Assembly: GCA_030536295.1 (NCBI GenBank)
Contig: JAUNQH010000001.1
Location: 73,770 to 127,537 of the forward strand
Direction: 5' to 3'
Source of the DNA: Clostridia bacterium
GTDB taxonomy: Bacteria > Bacillota > Clostridia > Christensenellales > Aristaeellaceae
Length of the DNA: 53,768 nt
Position numbers and translations under genes: made by a program. The notes under the pieces are model-generated. The model was not told where the DNA came from and ran no database searches. It worked only from the letters and a program-made list of their open reading frames with translations. Shown one piece after another: positions 8,471 to 17,351 of this stretch; position 1 is the stretch's first letter, and the number at the start of each line of letters is the position of its first letter.

Positions 8471-8501
8471 AACGGGAGCCGCGGACGCGGTTCCCGTTTT
8501 T
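8471..8501 (+). terminator. Intrinsic terminator
   Basis: Stem ACGGGAGCCGC/GCGGTTCCCGT (8472-8497, one G-U pair) followed by TTTTT-like bases, 17 bp after the stop codon at 8454. Confidence 0.85.
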
Positions 8502-8786
8502 GCGGTTCGGGAAAGCGGTGTTCCGCGCTGCGGAAGCATTAAGACGGAAGGAACCGGTCATGCTTACAAAGAAGCCCGGACGCTGACGGCCCGGTGTGTG
8601 CGCACAGGCACCCGGCGCGAAATAAAAAAGGCTCTTTACGGAAACCTGCGCTATCATTTCTTCATTGCGGCAAAGAGATTTCGCGCCTGCGGGCGCATCC
8701 CGGGGGCTTTGCGATCGCCCCCGGGACCCCTTCGCAGCACACTTTTATCATGACCTGACTTTCCGTGAAGAACAAATAAAAAACGG

Positions 8787-8815
8787 TTGACAAAACGGAA
8801 CCGGTCCGCTAAAAT
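8787..8815 (+). promoter_or_regulatory. Promoter of the metG T-box transcript
   Basis: TTGACA (8787-8792), 17-bp spacer, TAAAAT (8810-8815). This is close to consensus and drives the leader that follows. The bases from 8502 to 8786 show no other gene or signal. Confidence 0.85.
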
Positions 8816-8821
8816 CACTGC

Positions 8822-9060
8822 ATATTCAGGCGATGAAGGGAAGAGTACGCCGGCAGAAGTCTTTCAGAGAGCTCCGTAAGGTGAAAGGGAGCAGACGGAA
8901 GGCGGCGGAACATGGCCCCGGAGCCGGACCGGTGAAGATTTGAGCCGGTCCCGGGCAGGCCCGTTACAGCCCTCTTGAGGCGGAAAATGCTGCGCGCTTT
9001 TCCGTGAACAAGGTGGTACCGCGTTTTTATGCGCCCTTGGTTTATACCGGGGGCGCTTTT
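8822..9060 (+). promoter_or_regulatory. T-box riboswitch (methionine) controlling metG
   Basis: The conserved T-box AACAAGGTGGTACCGCG stands at 9007-9023. It is followed by a terminator stem GCGCCC..GGGCGC (9031-9056) and TTTT. Upstream stem I elements are visible: the K-turn/AGTA-type segment GATGAAGGGAAGAGTAC (8833-8849) and a specifier-like loop CGGAACATGG with ATG at 8912-8914. T-box leaders sense uncharged tRNA through the specifier codon and the tRNA acceptor end, and then let transcription continue. The Met specifier matches the downstream methionyl-tRNA synthetase. The stem limits are drawn by eye. Confidence 0.93.
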
Positions 9061-9081
9061 CATTTAAAAGGAGTGATGATC

Positions 9082-11043
9082 ATGAGCGAAAAGAAACCCT
9101 ACTACATTACAACGGCGATCGCGTACACATCATCCAAGCCGCATATCGGCAATACGTATGAGATCGTGCTGGCGGATGCCATCGCGCGCTACAGACGCGC
9201 CGAAGGGTATGACGTGTATTTTCAGACCGGCACGGACGAACACGGTCTGAAGATCCAGCAGAAGGCCGAAGCCGCCGGCATCAGCCCGCAGGAATATGTG
9301 GACGGTGTGGCCGGTGAGATCAAACGCATCTGGGATCTGATGAACACCACCTATGACCGGTTCGTGCGCACCACGGCGCCCGAGCATACGGACAAGATCC
9401 GCCGGATCTGCCGGAAGATGTATGACAAGGGCGATATCTATAAGGGAAAGTATGTGGGCAAGTACTGCACGCCCTGCGAATCCTTCTGGACCGAGAGTCA
9501 GCTTGTGGAAGGAAAATGCCCGGACTGCGGCGGCCCCGTGGCCGATGCCGAGGAAGAGGCGTATTTCTTCCGTATGAGCAAATACGCGCCGCAGCTGATG
9601 GAGCATATCGAGGCGCATCCCGAATTCATTCAGCCCGAGAGCCGCAAGAACGAGATCGTCAATAATTTCCTCAAGCCGGGTCTTCAGGACCTGTGCATCT
9701 CCCGTTCAAGCTTTACCTGGGGCATCCCGCTGGATTTCGCGCCGGGTCATGTCGTGTATGTATGGCTGGACGCGCTGAGCAATTATATCACCTTCTGCGG
9801 ATATGATCCGGACGGGAACCACAGCGAGCAGTACAAGAAATTCTGGCCGGCGGATCTTCACCTCATCGGCAAGGACATCATCCGCTTCCATACGATCTAC
9901 TGGCCGATCTTCCTGATGAGCATGGGCGAGCCGCTGCCGAAGCAGGTGTTCGGGCATCCGTGGCTGCTGGTCAAGGGTGAAAAGATGTCCAAGTCCAAGG
10001 GCAATGTGATCTATGCCGATGACCTGGTGGAGCTGTTCGGCGTGGATGCCGTGCGGTACTTCGTACTGCATGAGATGCCCTTCGGAACCGACGGTGTGAT
10101 GACCTATGATCTGATCATCGAGCGTGTCAACAGCGATCTGGCCAACATTCTCGGCAACCTGGTGAACCGCACCATCGCCATGACGCAGAAGTACTTTGAC
10201 GGTGAGATCCGCACGCCCGGCGCCGATGAAGGCCCCGACGCGGAACTGAAGGCCGCGGCGCTGGCGATGCCCGGGCTGGTGAAGGAGAAGATGGACGGGC
10301 TGAGAGTTGCGGATGCCATTGACGAGATCTTCACACTGCTGCGCCGCGCCAACAAGTATATTGACGAGACCGCACCGTGGACCCTGGCAAAGAGCGAAGA
10401 AACGCGCGGCCGCCTCGGCACCGTGCTGTACAATCTGCTGGAATCCATCCGCTTCGCGGCGATCAGCCTGAAGCCCTTCCTGCCGGATACCTCCGACCGG
10501 ATCCTGAAGCAGCTGAATACCGAAGACGGCGGGCTGGAAAGTCTGGAAAGCTTCGGAGCCCTGAAGCCCGGCGATAAGGTCGGTACCGCGGAGATCCTGT
10601 TTGCCCGTCTGGACGCGGAACAGAAGATGGCTGAGATTGACGCTTTCCTGGAAGAAAAGGAAAAGGCCAAGCTGCCCGCGCTGGAGATCGAACCCTACGC
10701 GGAGGAGCAGGTCGATTTCGCGACTTTCTGCAGGAACGATCTGCGCGCGGTGAAGGTCAAGGCATGCGAACCGGTGAAAAAATCCGACAAGCTGCTCCGG
10801 TTCACCCTGGATGACGGCACCGGAACCGACCGGCAGATCCTGTCCGGTATCGCGAAGTACTATAAGCCGGAGGAACTGGTCGGCAAAACGCTGGTGGCGA
10901 TCGTGAACCTGCCGCCCCGCAAGATGATGGGGCAGGAGAGCTGCGGCATGCTGCTTTCCGCCGTTCACACCGAAAAGGGTGAGGAAAAGCTGAACCTGAT
11001 CATGATCGGGGACCAGATCCCGGCAGGAGCGAAGCTGTGCTGA
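9082..11043 (+). CDS. metG: Methionyl-tRNA synthetase
   Basis: 653 residues. A class I synthetase that charges tRNA-Met in the cytoplasm. The HIGH-type signature is PHIGN (residues 20-24) and the KMSKS loop is at residues 301-305. The insert CTPCESFWTE...CPDCGG is the zinc-binding knuckle of the connecting domain. The C-terminal 110 residues, from DFATFC to the end, are the OB-fold tRNA-binding/dimerisation domain. The start is taken at ATG 9082, which has AAGGAG eight bases upstream; ATG 9076 is too close to that site. It is controlled by the T-box leader directly before it and ends at its own terminator. Confidence 0.98.
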   Translation: MSEKKPYYITTAIAYTSSKPHIGNTYEIVLADAIARYRRAEGYDVYFQTGTDEHGLKIQQKAEAAGISPQEYVDGVAGEIKRIWDLMNTTYDRFVRTTAPEHTDKIRRICRKMYDKGDIYKGKYVGKYCTPCESFWTESQLVEGKCPDCGGPVADAEEEAYFFRMSKYAPQLMEHIEAHPEFIQPESRKNEIVNNFLKPGLQDLCISRSSFTWGIPLDFAPGHVVYVWLDALSNYITFCGYDPDGNHSEQYKKFWPADLHLIGKDIIRFHTIYWPIFLMSMGEPLPKQVFGHPWLLVKGEKMSKSKGNVIYADDLVELFGVDAVRYFVLHEMPFGTDGVMTYDLIIERVNSDLANILGNLVNRTIAMTQKYFDGEIRTPGADEGPDAELKAAALAMPGLVKEKMDGLRVADAIDEIFTLLRRANKYIDETAPWTLAKSEETRGRLGTVLYNLLESIRFAAISLKPFLPDTSDRILKQLNTEDGGLESLESFGALKPGDKVGTAEILFARLDAEQKMAEIDAFLEEKEKAKLPALEIEPYAEEQVDFATFCRNDLRAVKVKACEPVKKSDKLLRFTLDDGTGTDRQILSGIAKYYKPEELVGKTLVAIVNLPPRKMMGQESCGMLLSAVHTEKGEEKLNLIMIGDQIPAGAKLC

Positions 11044-11070
11044 CAAAAACAACTCATAAACGCATAATGA

Positions 11071-11105
11071 ACCGGACGGATCACTGCCTGATCCGTCCGG
11101 TTTTT
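11071..11105 (+). terminator. metG terminator
   Basis: Arms ACCGGACGGATCA and TGATCCGTCCGGT pair around a short CTGCC-type loop, followed by TTTTTG. The site is 27 bp downstream of metG. Confidence 0.92.
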
Positions 11106-11138
11106 GCGAAACGATCTCTGTGAAATGTCTGCCTCTTT

Positions 11139-13052
11139 TCATGACTGACCGCTTGTGTTTCCCTCACTGATCACGATGACCGCGTCCGGGTCGAACTTGC
11201 GCGACATGGTATGCTCCGCTTTACGGTTGGAGACCGTATCGAAGATGATGGAAAGATCATAATCCGGCGGATAGAGTTCCGACGCGGGCACAAGCAGCTT
11301 CAGCCGGTTATGGCGGACCGTTATTTTCCGCCCCTGCAGCTGAATGACGACATTGCCTTCATCATCCGCGGGCTGATAAACAATGGCGTTCTTCTTATCC
11401 GGCAGCAGCATCACGCTGTCGCCCTTCGTGAAACGTTCGAACGCGTTTTCGGCTTTGCTCTGCATTCTCTGCAGGCGCCCGGCGGGGATCCGCATCGGGT
11501 CGTGCTGCTTTTCGGGTATGGCGTCCGGTCCGTGATCCGCGACCTGCCTGGCCCGCTTCAGCAGCTCTTCGCTCATGCCGAGACGGCGCGCGATCTCAAT
11601 GGCGCAGCTTTCGCCGCTTTTTCCGAGCTCAAGTCTGTACAGCGGCTGAAGCGAAGCGTGATCGAAGCCCATACGCGCGGGGATCACGTGCTCCGTACGG
11701 GCTGCCCATTGCTTGATCTGCGGGTCATGTGTGGTGACCATGAAAAGACATTTGCGGCGCAGCAGCTCCTCCAGGATCGATGCCGCGAGCCCGGAGCCTT
11801 CGGCGGGATCCGTGCCGCTGCCGGGCTCATCCAGCAGAACAAGGCTGTCCCTGCTGCATTCGCCGAGAATGCGGATAATGTTGGTCATATGGCCGGAGAA
11901 GGTCGACAGGTTCTGGCTGATGCTCTGACTGTCGCCGATGTCGCACAGCACACGGTCCATCATACCGATCACGGTCCCCTCGCCGCAGGGAATGTGCAGG
12001 CCGCTCTGCGCCATCAGGGTCAGCAGACCGACCGTTTTCAGGCAGACTGTTTTGCCGCCGGTGTTCGGACCGGTAACGGCGATGCCGCAGTCCGGCAGGG
12101 AAAGTTCCATGTTCAGCGGCACGCAGACCGAACGGTCCAGCAGCGGATGACGGGCATCCTTCAGTTTAATGACGCGTTCTGCCGTGAGAGTGACAGGACG
12201 GGATGATGTTTCCTGACTCAGCTTGGCTCTTGCGAAGAGCACATCCAGATCCGTCATGACGCGCAGAGCGGCGCGAAGCCGCTCTTCTTCGCCGGCAACG
12301 CGTCCGCTGAGCTCCCAGAGAACGCGCCGCTCCTCCGTATCGATATCCACGGACAGCTGATCCAGCGTTTGCTGCAGGTCACGCACGGCCGAAGGTTCCA
12401 TGAAGACCGTGGTCCCTTTGGATGAAAAATCGACCGCGCGTCCCGGGAACGAACTCTGATATTTCTTTTGTACAGGCACGACAAAGGTGCCGCCGCGGCG
12501 GGTGATGAAGCTGTCCGCCAGCTCGTTTTTATGGCGGAGCAGTATCTGATTGAGCTTGTCGCGGATATCCTGTTCGGCGCGTTCCTTCAGCCGCCGCAGA
12601 TTCTTCAGCGCGGGGGAGGCGTCATCAAGCACGGTATCCTCGCGGATCGAACGGCCGATCTCATCCTCAAGCGCCGCAAGGTCCGGGAGCTCCGTGCTCC
12701 ATGATGAGATGCCGGCGCTCCATATACGCGCGCCCTCCAGATAACGGCGCATCCGGCGGACGGTGACGCAGAAGCGCGCAAGCGTGTTCAGCTCCGCAGG
12801 CATCAGCATATCGCCCTGAGAGGCGTGGATGATGCCGGATTCCGGACCGTCCGTTTCGGAAAGAGGCGGCGTTCCGGCGTTTTCCAGCACACGGCGGGCC
12901 GCGGTCGTTTCCTCCATGCGCGCCCTGCACCGCGCCTCATTCAGGATCGGCTCCGTGCGGTCCAGTATTTCGCGCGCCGCTTGTGATACGGCCTGCTGTT
13001 TCAGCTGCTCAATGATCCGGTCAAACCCGAGTGTGATCATATCCTGTGTCAT
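11139..13052 (-). CDS. MutS2-like ATPase lacking the Smr nuclease domain
   Basis: 637 residues. It has the MutS2 layout of a helical clamp/core region (residues 1-300) and an ABC-type ATPase with Walker A GPNTGGKT and Walker B LVLLDEPGSGTDPAEG, followed by the TTHD switch. MutS2 proteins act on branched DNA and, in Bacillus, on stalled ribosomes. The full-length family has about 780 residues, ending in a KOW-like region and a Smr domain. Here the protein stops after a short region that includes GDSVMLLPDKKNAIV, which may be the KOW-like part, and no Smr motif follows. It is a single-gene unit between metG and a sugar transporter. Whether it is a true MutS2 or a shorter paralogue is unclear. 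Confidence 0.85.
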   Translation of the reverse strand: MTQDMITLGFDRIIEQLKQQAVSQAAREILDRTEPILNEARCRARMEETTAARRVLENAGTPPLSETDGPESGIIHASQGDMLMPAELNTLARFCVTVRRMRRYLEGARIWSAGISSWSTELPDLAALEDEIGRSIREDTVLDDASPALKNLRRLKERAEQDIRDKLNQILLRHKNELADSFITRRGGTFVVPVQKKYQSSFPGRAVDFSSKGTTVFMEPSAVRDLQQTLDQLSVDIDTEERRVLWELSGRVAGEEERLRAALRVMTDLDVLFARAKLSQETSSRPVTLTAERVIKLKDARHPLLDRSVCVPLNMELSLPDCGIAVTGPNTGGKTVCLKTVGLLTLMAQSGLHIPCGEGTVIGMMDRVLCDIGDSQSISQNLSTFSGHMTNIIRILGECSRDSLVLLDEPGSGTDPAEGSGLAASILEELLRRKCLFMVTTHDPQIKQWAARTEHVIPARMGFDHASLQPLYRLELGKSGESCAIEIARRLGMSEELLKRARQVADHGPDAIPEKQHDPMRIPAGRLQRMQSKAENAFERFTKGDSVMLLPDKKNAIVYQPADDEGNVVIQLQGRKITVRHNRLKLLVPASELYPPDYDLSIIFDTVSNRKAEHTMSRKFDPDAVIVISEGNTSGQS

Positions 13053-13487
13053 GTGAGATCCTCTTCATTCATCATTATTTAGAATGCCTGCATGAATCAA
13101 TGATCGGGGATCGCGACACAAAAAAGGCATACAAAAAAGTGCCCGGTATCGATCTGTACCGCGTCATGGCGTCAGCAAACAAGCGGTCATGCGGCCGCTT
13201 ATTCAGTCAACCATGATCCCCGTTAACAAACCGATTCCAAACACTACCTCCGCAGGATCGCCCGTTCATGCCGGGATCTCTGCCGTAAATGATTATAAGG
13301 CAATCAGATGACATTGTCAATAAAACGGTCCGGCGCCGGAAACTTGTTTATTCATCAATAAACCCATTCTGCGTACATAATATTCCGGATGCGATCAGAA
13401 TTAACCCAAACAGAAAAATAATGTAAAAATCGTGATGGAATCAAGCCAAAACAGCACAAAATATTCGACATATCGCAAAAATTGCCA
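13053..13487. other. Intergenic region without a recognisable gene
   Basis: No convincing reading frame. One hairpin AAGCGGTC/GGCCGCTT lies at 13181-13200 without a U-tract. The stretch becomes AT-rich toward the downstream promoter. It carries the start regions of two divergent units: the MutS2-like gene on the minus strand and the LplB-type operon on the plus strand. Confidence 0.5.
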
Positions 13488-13516
13488 TTGTCGCGTTCCG
13501 TAAAGCGTGATATACT
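13488..13516 (+). promoter_or_regulatory. Promoter of the LplB/YtcP-type transporter operon
   Basis: TTGTCG (13488-13493), 17-bp spacer, TATACT (13511-13516). A leader of about 90 bases precedes the first gene at 13610. Confidence 0.75.
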
Positions 13517-13609
13517 GAACAGGAATTATGTACGATATATGAATATTCACTGCCTGGCAAAAGGATGGCAGTGACTGTTTAAGTATTACTGCGGACGGAG
13601 GAGAAGTTC

Positions 13610-14533
13610 ATGACGCGAAGCATCAATCCGAGGAAGCTGCGTTCATACAAGGAATTTCTGTATGTATTGCCGTTTCTGATCATTGTGGCGCTGTTTTCCT
13701 ATTTCCCGCTGTACGGATGGATCTACGCGTTCCATGATTACCGTCCGCCCTTCCCGATCACGAACGAGACGTTCGTCGGGTTCAAGTGGTTCCAGACGCT
13801 GGTCAATAATCCGATACGGCTGAAAGGCGTTCTGCGGGTGCTGCGCAACACGTTTGTGATGAGCGGCGTCTCTCTGGCCTTCAGCTGGTTCCCCATGGTC
13901 TTCGCGGTATTTCTCAATGAAATAAAGTGCAAACCCTTCAAAAAGTTCGTACAGACGGTGACGACCCTTCCGAATTTTATCAGCTGGGTGCTGGTATACG
14001 CCATCGCGTTCGCGCTTTTCAGCACGAACGGCGCGGTGAACTCCGTGCTGACCGGGATCGGCGCGATCTCGCAGCCGATCTCCTTCCTGACGGATACGAA
14101 CGGCATCTACTTCAAGATGTGGCTGTGGCTGACATGGAAGAATGCCGGCTGGGCCGCGATCATGTACCTGGCTGCCATCAGCGGCATTGACGAGCAGATG
14201 ATCGAGGCGGCCAAGGTGGACGGCGCCACGAGAATGCAGATCATCTGGCACATCACGATCCCGAGCCTGCTGCCGACCTACTTCGTTATCGTCATGCTGA
14301 ATCTGGCCAACTTCCTGTCCAACGGAATGGAGCAGTATTTCGTGTTCCAGAACGCCTTCACGCAGGACTATGTGGAAGTGCTTGACCTGTATGTTTACAA
14401 CATCGCCAACAGCGGTCCCGGCATGTATCCCTTCGCGACCGTGATCAGCATCCTTAAGAGTGTTGTCAGCGTGGTGCTGCTGTTCGTGACCAACACCGCC
14501 TCCAGACTGATACGCGGTGAAGGCTTCATCTGA
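13610..14533 (+). CDS. Polysaccharide ABC transporter permease, LplB type
   Basis: 307 residues with six membrane segments. The opening KEFLYVLPFLIIVALFSYFP and FHDYRPPFPI, and the EAA loop EAAKVDGATRMQIIWHITIP, identify the LplB/AguB group. These permeases import oligosaccharides derived from plant polymers together with YtcP-type partners and LplA-type binding proteins, both of which follow here. ATG start preceded by GGAGGAGA. No ATPase gene is present, so a shared ATPase from elsewhere is needed. Confidence 0.93.
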   Translation: MTRSINPRKLRSYKEFLYVLPFLIIVALFSYFPLYGWIYAFHDYRPPFPITNETFVGFKWFQTLVNNPIRLKGVLRVLRNTFVMSGVSLAFSWFPMVFAVFLNEIKCKPFKKFVQTVTTLPNFISWVLVYAIAFALFSTNGAVNSVLTGIGAISQPISFLTDTNGIYFKMWLWLTWKNAGWAAIMYLAAISGIDEQMIEAAKVDGATRMQIIWHITIPSLLPTYFVIVMLNLANFLSNGMEQYFVFQNAFTQDYVEVLDLYVYNIANSGPGMYPFATVISILKSVVSVVLLFVTNTASRLIRGEGFI

Positions 14534-14576
14534 TGAAGCGCACGGATCCGACGAGTGAAAAAAGGAGGCGGCAAAA

Positions 14577-15533
14577 GTGGAAATGACCAGGACACCGAAG
14601 GAAAAAGAACCCTTCGTACCGAAAAAATCCAGGATAAAGACCAGCGCGGGCGACAAGATCATCACTGTGATCACCTATATCGTATATGCCCTGTTTGCCT
14701 TTGTGTGCGTCTATCCGTTCTATTACGTCATCATCAACTCCATCAGCAACAACGATCTTTCGCAGCACGGCAAGGTACTGTTTTATCCGCTGGAGATCCA
14801 TTTCCAGAACTATAAATCCGTATTTGCCCTGCCCGGTCTGCTGCAGGCCGCGAAGATCTCCGTGCTCCGCACAGTGATCGGCACGGTGCTGACTGTGATG
14901 ATCGCGGCTTTCCTGGGTTATATGTTCACCCGGCAGACCATGTGGCACAGGAAGCTGTGGTACCGCTTCGTAACGGTGACGATGTACATCAACGCCGGTA
15001 TCATTCCGTGGTTCCTGACCATGAAGCTCCTGGGCATGACGAATAACTTCTGGGGCTATATCTTCCCGATGATCATACAGCCGTTCTACATCGTGCTGTG
15101 CAAGACGTACTGCGAATCGGTGCCGCAGGCCCTGCAGGATGCCGCGGAGATCGACGGCGCGGGAACGCTGCGGATCTTCTTCTCCATCATGCTGCCGGTG
15201 ATCAAGCCGATCCTGGCGACGATCGCGGTATTCGCGGCGGTGAACCAATGGAACTCCTTCCAGGATACGCTGCTGCTGATGACCGGCAAGCCGGAGCTGA
15301 ACACGCTGCAGTTCATGCTGTATCAGTACATCAATCAGGCGAGCAGCCTGAAGGCGCTGGTGAGCAATTCCACCAACTCCACCGCGATGCTGGCCAGCCT
15401 TGCCCACGCGGCGACGGCGACCTCCATCCGCATGACCGTGACCGTCGTGGTCGTGTTCCCGATCATGTGCGTGTATCCCTTCTTCCAGAAGTATTTCACC
15501 AAGGGCATCATGATCGGCGCCGTCAAGGGCTGA
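14577..15533 (+). CDS. Carbohydrate ABC transporter permease, YtcP type
   Basis: 318 residues with six membrane segments and the EAA loop DAAEIDGAGTLRIFFSIMLP. It is the MalG-like partner of the preceding LplB-type permease. The start is a GTG at 14577, eight bases after AAAGGAGG; the in-frame ATG at 14583 would be 14 bases away. The characteristic sequences YYVIINSISN and AVNQWNSFQDTLLLM fit the YtcP/YesQ group. It lies 43 bp after the first permease gene and 62 bp before the binding protein. Confidence 0.93.
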   Translation: MEMTRTPKEKEPFVPKKSRIKTSAGDKIITVITYIVYALFAFVCVYPFYYVIINSISNNDLSQHGKVLFYPLEIHFQNYKSVFALPGLLQAAKISVLRTVIGTVLTVMIAAFLGYMFTRQTMWHRKLWYRFVTVTMYINAGIIPWFLTMKLLGMTNNFWGYIFPMIIQPFYIVLCKTYCESVPQALQDAAEIDGAGTLRIFFSIMLPVIKPILATIAVFAAVNQWNSFQDTLLLMTGKPELNTLQFMLYQYINQASSLKALVSNSTNSTAMLASLAHAATATSIRMTVTVVVVFPIMCVYPFFQKYFTKGIMIGAVKG

Positions 15534-15595
15534 CGGTTCTTCAACCGGATGAAAGCAGGAATGCTTTACATCATATATTAAAAGGAGGGACTCCA

Positions 15596-17275
15596 ATGAA
15601 AAAGTTTCTGGCTCTGCTGCTGACTGTAGTCATGGTCATGTCCATGGTCTCATTCGGCGCGATGGCTGATGACGCTGTTATCACCATCGATATCTACGAT
15701 GACGCCGCGAACTATCATGGCATTCAGACCGGCTGGTTCGCCAAAGTCGTCAAGGATCGGTTCAACATCGAACTGAACATCATTGCCAAGCAGGTTGCCG
15801 GCGATCAGGTCTATGCGACCCGTGCCGCCGAAGGTAATCTGGGCGATATCCTGATCATGGACAAGGCTGAATTCGCCAACGCGATCAAGGCCGGTCTGGT
15901 CAAGAACATTGCCGATAAGCTTCCCGAATGCGGAAACCTGCAGCAGTTCATGGTGCAGATCGATTCCTACAACAAGGATTTCGATGACGGCGTTATCTAC
16001 GGTATTCCCGCGGAAATGACCGACACCAGCCCCGTGACCCTGACCGCGGAACTGGTTGGCTCTCAGCCCCAGATCCGCTGGGATCTGTACAAAGCAGCCG
16101 GTGCTCCCGTTGTGGCCGACACTCAGGGACTGCTTGACCTGCTGGCCAAGATCCATGAGATCCATCCCACCAACGAAGCCGGCGATCCCGCTTATCCCTT
16201 CTCCCTGTGGCCTGACTGGGACAACAATGACAACATGAGCGGCCCCGCCAACGTTGTGCAGCTGACCACCTGGTTCGGCCAGAAGCTGAAGAACAGCGCC
16301 ATGCTGATGCCCGACAACACCTTCAGAAAGCTGACCGACCGTGATGTCGCCTACTACACCATCACCAAGATGATCAACAAGGCGAATCAGATGGGTCTGG
16401 TCGATCCCGAGTCCTATGAGCAGGGCTGGAACGAAGTTTGCGCCAAGATCTCCAACGGTCAGGTCGATCTGATCTGGTACAACTGGGAGATCGGATTCTG
16501 GAACAGCCAGGAACGTCTGGACAACGGCAGCGCCTTCCAGTTCATCCCCGTGGGTGATCAGGAATACTATGCTGACGCTGACCCGTTCTACGGTTCCGCG
16601 CGCGTTTGGGGCGTCGGCTCCAGCGTGACCGATGAGAAGTATGACCTCATCATGAAGTTCCTTGACTGGTATGCCAGCCCCGAAGCTCTGGTGTTCCAGC
16701 ATGACGGTATCGAAGGCCTGAACTACACCATCGGCGAAGACGGCAAGTTCATCCCCTACATGGACAATGCTCTGATGGACAACCTGCCCGTTCCGGAAGA
16801 ATACGGCGGCGGCGGATATCAGGACGGCAACAACGCCATCAACCAGTGGCTGTGCTCTTCCATCTGCACCAACCCGAACACCGGCGAGACCTATGACATG
16901 AAGTTCTGGGCTTCCTACATTGCCAAGAACATGACGCAGATGAAGTCCGAGTGGATGGAAACATTCGACGCGAGAGACGCTGTTGACTGGATGAACAAGA
17001 ACGGCAAGCTGGTTGCCAGCCCGTCCGTATCCTTCAGCCCCGAATCTGACGATCCCGATCACGAATTCATCCGCAAGACCATCAACACCGAACTGTGCAA
17101 GTACACCTGGCAGATGTTCCGTGCTGAGAGCGACGAAGCTTTCGAAGCGCTGTGGGACGAAATGGTCGAGACCCTCGAAGGTCTGGGCTATGACGAACTG
17201 TATCAGTATGACTGCGCGAAGTGGCAGCCCGAAGTTGACATGAAGGTTGAAGCCGCCGCGGCCGCCGCGAAGTAA
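15596..17275 (+). CDS. Extracellular sugar-binding protein, LplA-type
   Basis: 559 residues, the size usual for LplA-like binding proteins (about 500-560). The signal peptide MKKFLALLLTVVMVMSMVSFGAMA has no cysteine, so it is probably cleaved after AMA and not lipidated at this point. That is unusual, because most relatives are lipoproteins. The mature part has many Trp/Tyr residues (for example LIWYNWEIGFWNSQ) suited to stacking on sugar rings. AAAGGAGG precedes the ATG. As in the other binding protein of the window, codon choice is highly biased, suggesting strong expression. It ends the operon at a clear terminator. Confidence 0.92.
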   Translation: MKKFLALLLTVVMVMSMVSFGAMADDAVITIDIYDDAANYHGIQTGWFAKVVKDRFNIELNIIAKQVAGDQVYATRAAEGNLGDILIMDKAEFANAIKAGLVKNIADKLPECGNLQQFMVQIDSYNKDFDDGVIYGIPAEMTDTSPVTLTAELVGSQPQIRWDLYKAAGAPVVADTQGLLDLLAKIHEIHPTNEAGDPAYPFSLWPDWDNNDNMSGPANVVQLTTWFGQKLKNSAMLMPDNTFRKLTDRDVAYYTITKMINKANQMGLVDPESYEQGWNEVCAKISNGQVDLIWYNWEIGFWNSQERLDNGSAFQFIPVGDQEYYADADPFYGSARVWGVGSSVTDEKYDLIMKFLDWYASPEALVFQHDGIEGLNYTIGEDGKFIPYMDNALMDNLPVPEEYGGGGYQDGNNAINQWLCSSICTNPNTGETYDMKFWASYIAKNMTQMKSEWMETFDARDAVDWMNKNGKLVASPSVSFSPESDDPDHEFIRKTINTELCKYTWQMFRAESDEAFEALWDEMVETLEGLGYDELYQYDCAKWQPEVDMKVEAAAAAAK

Positions 17276-17298
17276 TCATCGCACACCCAACCAAAGCA

Positions 17299-17326
17299 GG
17301 GGCGCCCCGTGAAGGGCGCCCCTTTT
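17299..17326 (+). terminator. Terminator of LplB/YtcP/LplA operon
   Basis: Arms GGGGCGCCC (17299-17307) and GGGCGCCCC (17314-17322), loop CGTGAA, then TTTT. Confidence 0.92.
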
Positions 17327-17351
17327 CATATTCCGTTGTTCCGGAGTACAA

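Noticed and set aside
9004..9081. N-terminal extension of methionyl-tRNA synthetase starting at 9004
   Set aside because: These codons lie inside the T-box antiterminator/terminator; the ribosome site and conserved N-terminus place the start at 9082.
9706..11142. 478-codon minus-strand frame opposite metG
   Set aside because: metG motifs account fully for the plus strand; the opposite frame has no recognisable features and crosses the metG terminator.
13181..13200. Hairpin AAGCGGTC/GGCCGCTT as a terminator
   Set aside because: No U-tract on either strand and no gene ending nearby.
15650..17062. 470-codon minus-strand frame opposite the LplA-type binding protein
   Set aside because: Antisense shadow of a highly biased gene; no ribosome site or domain.
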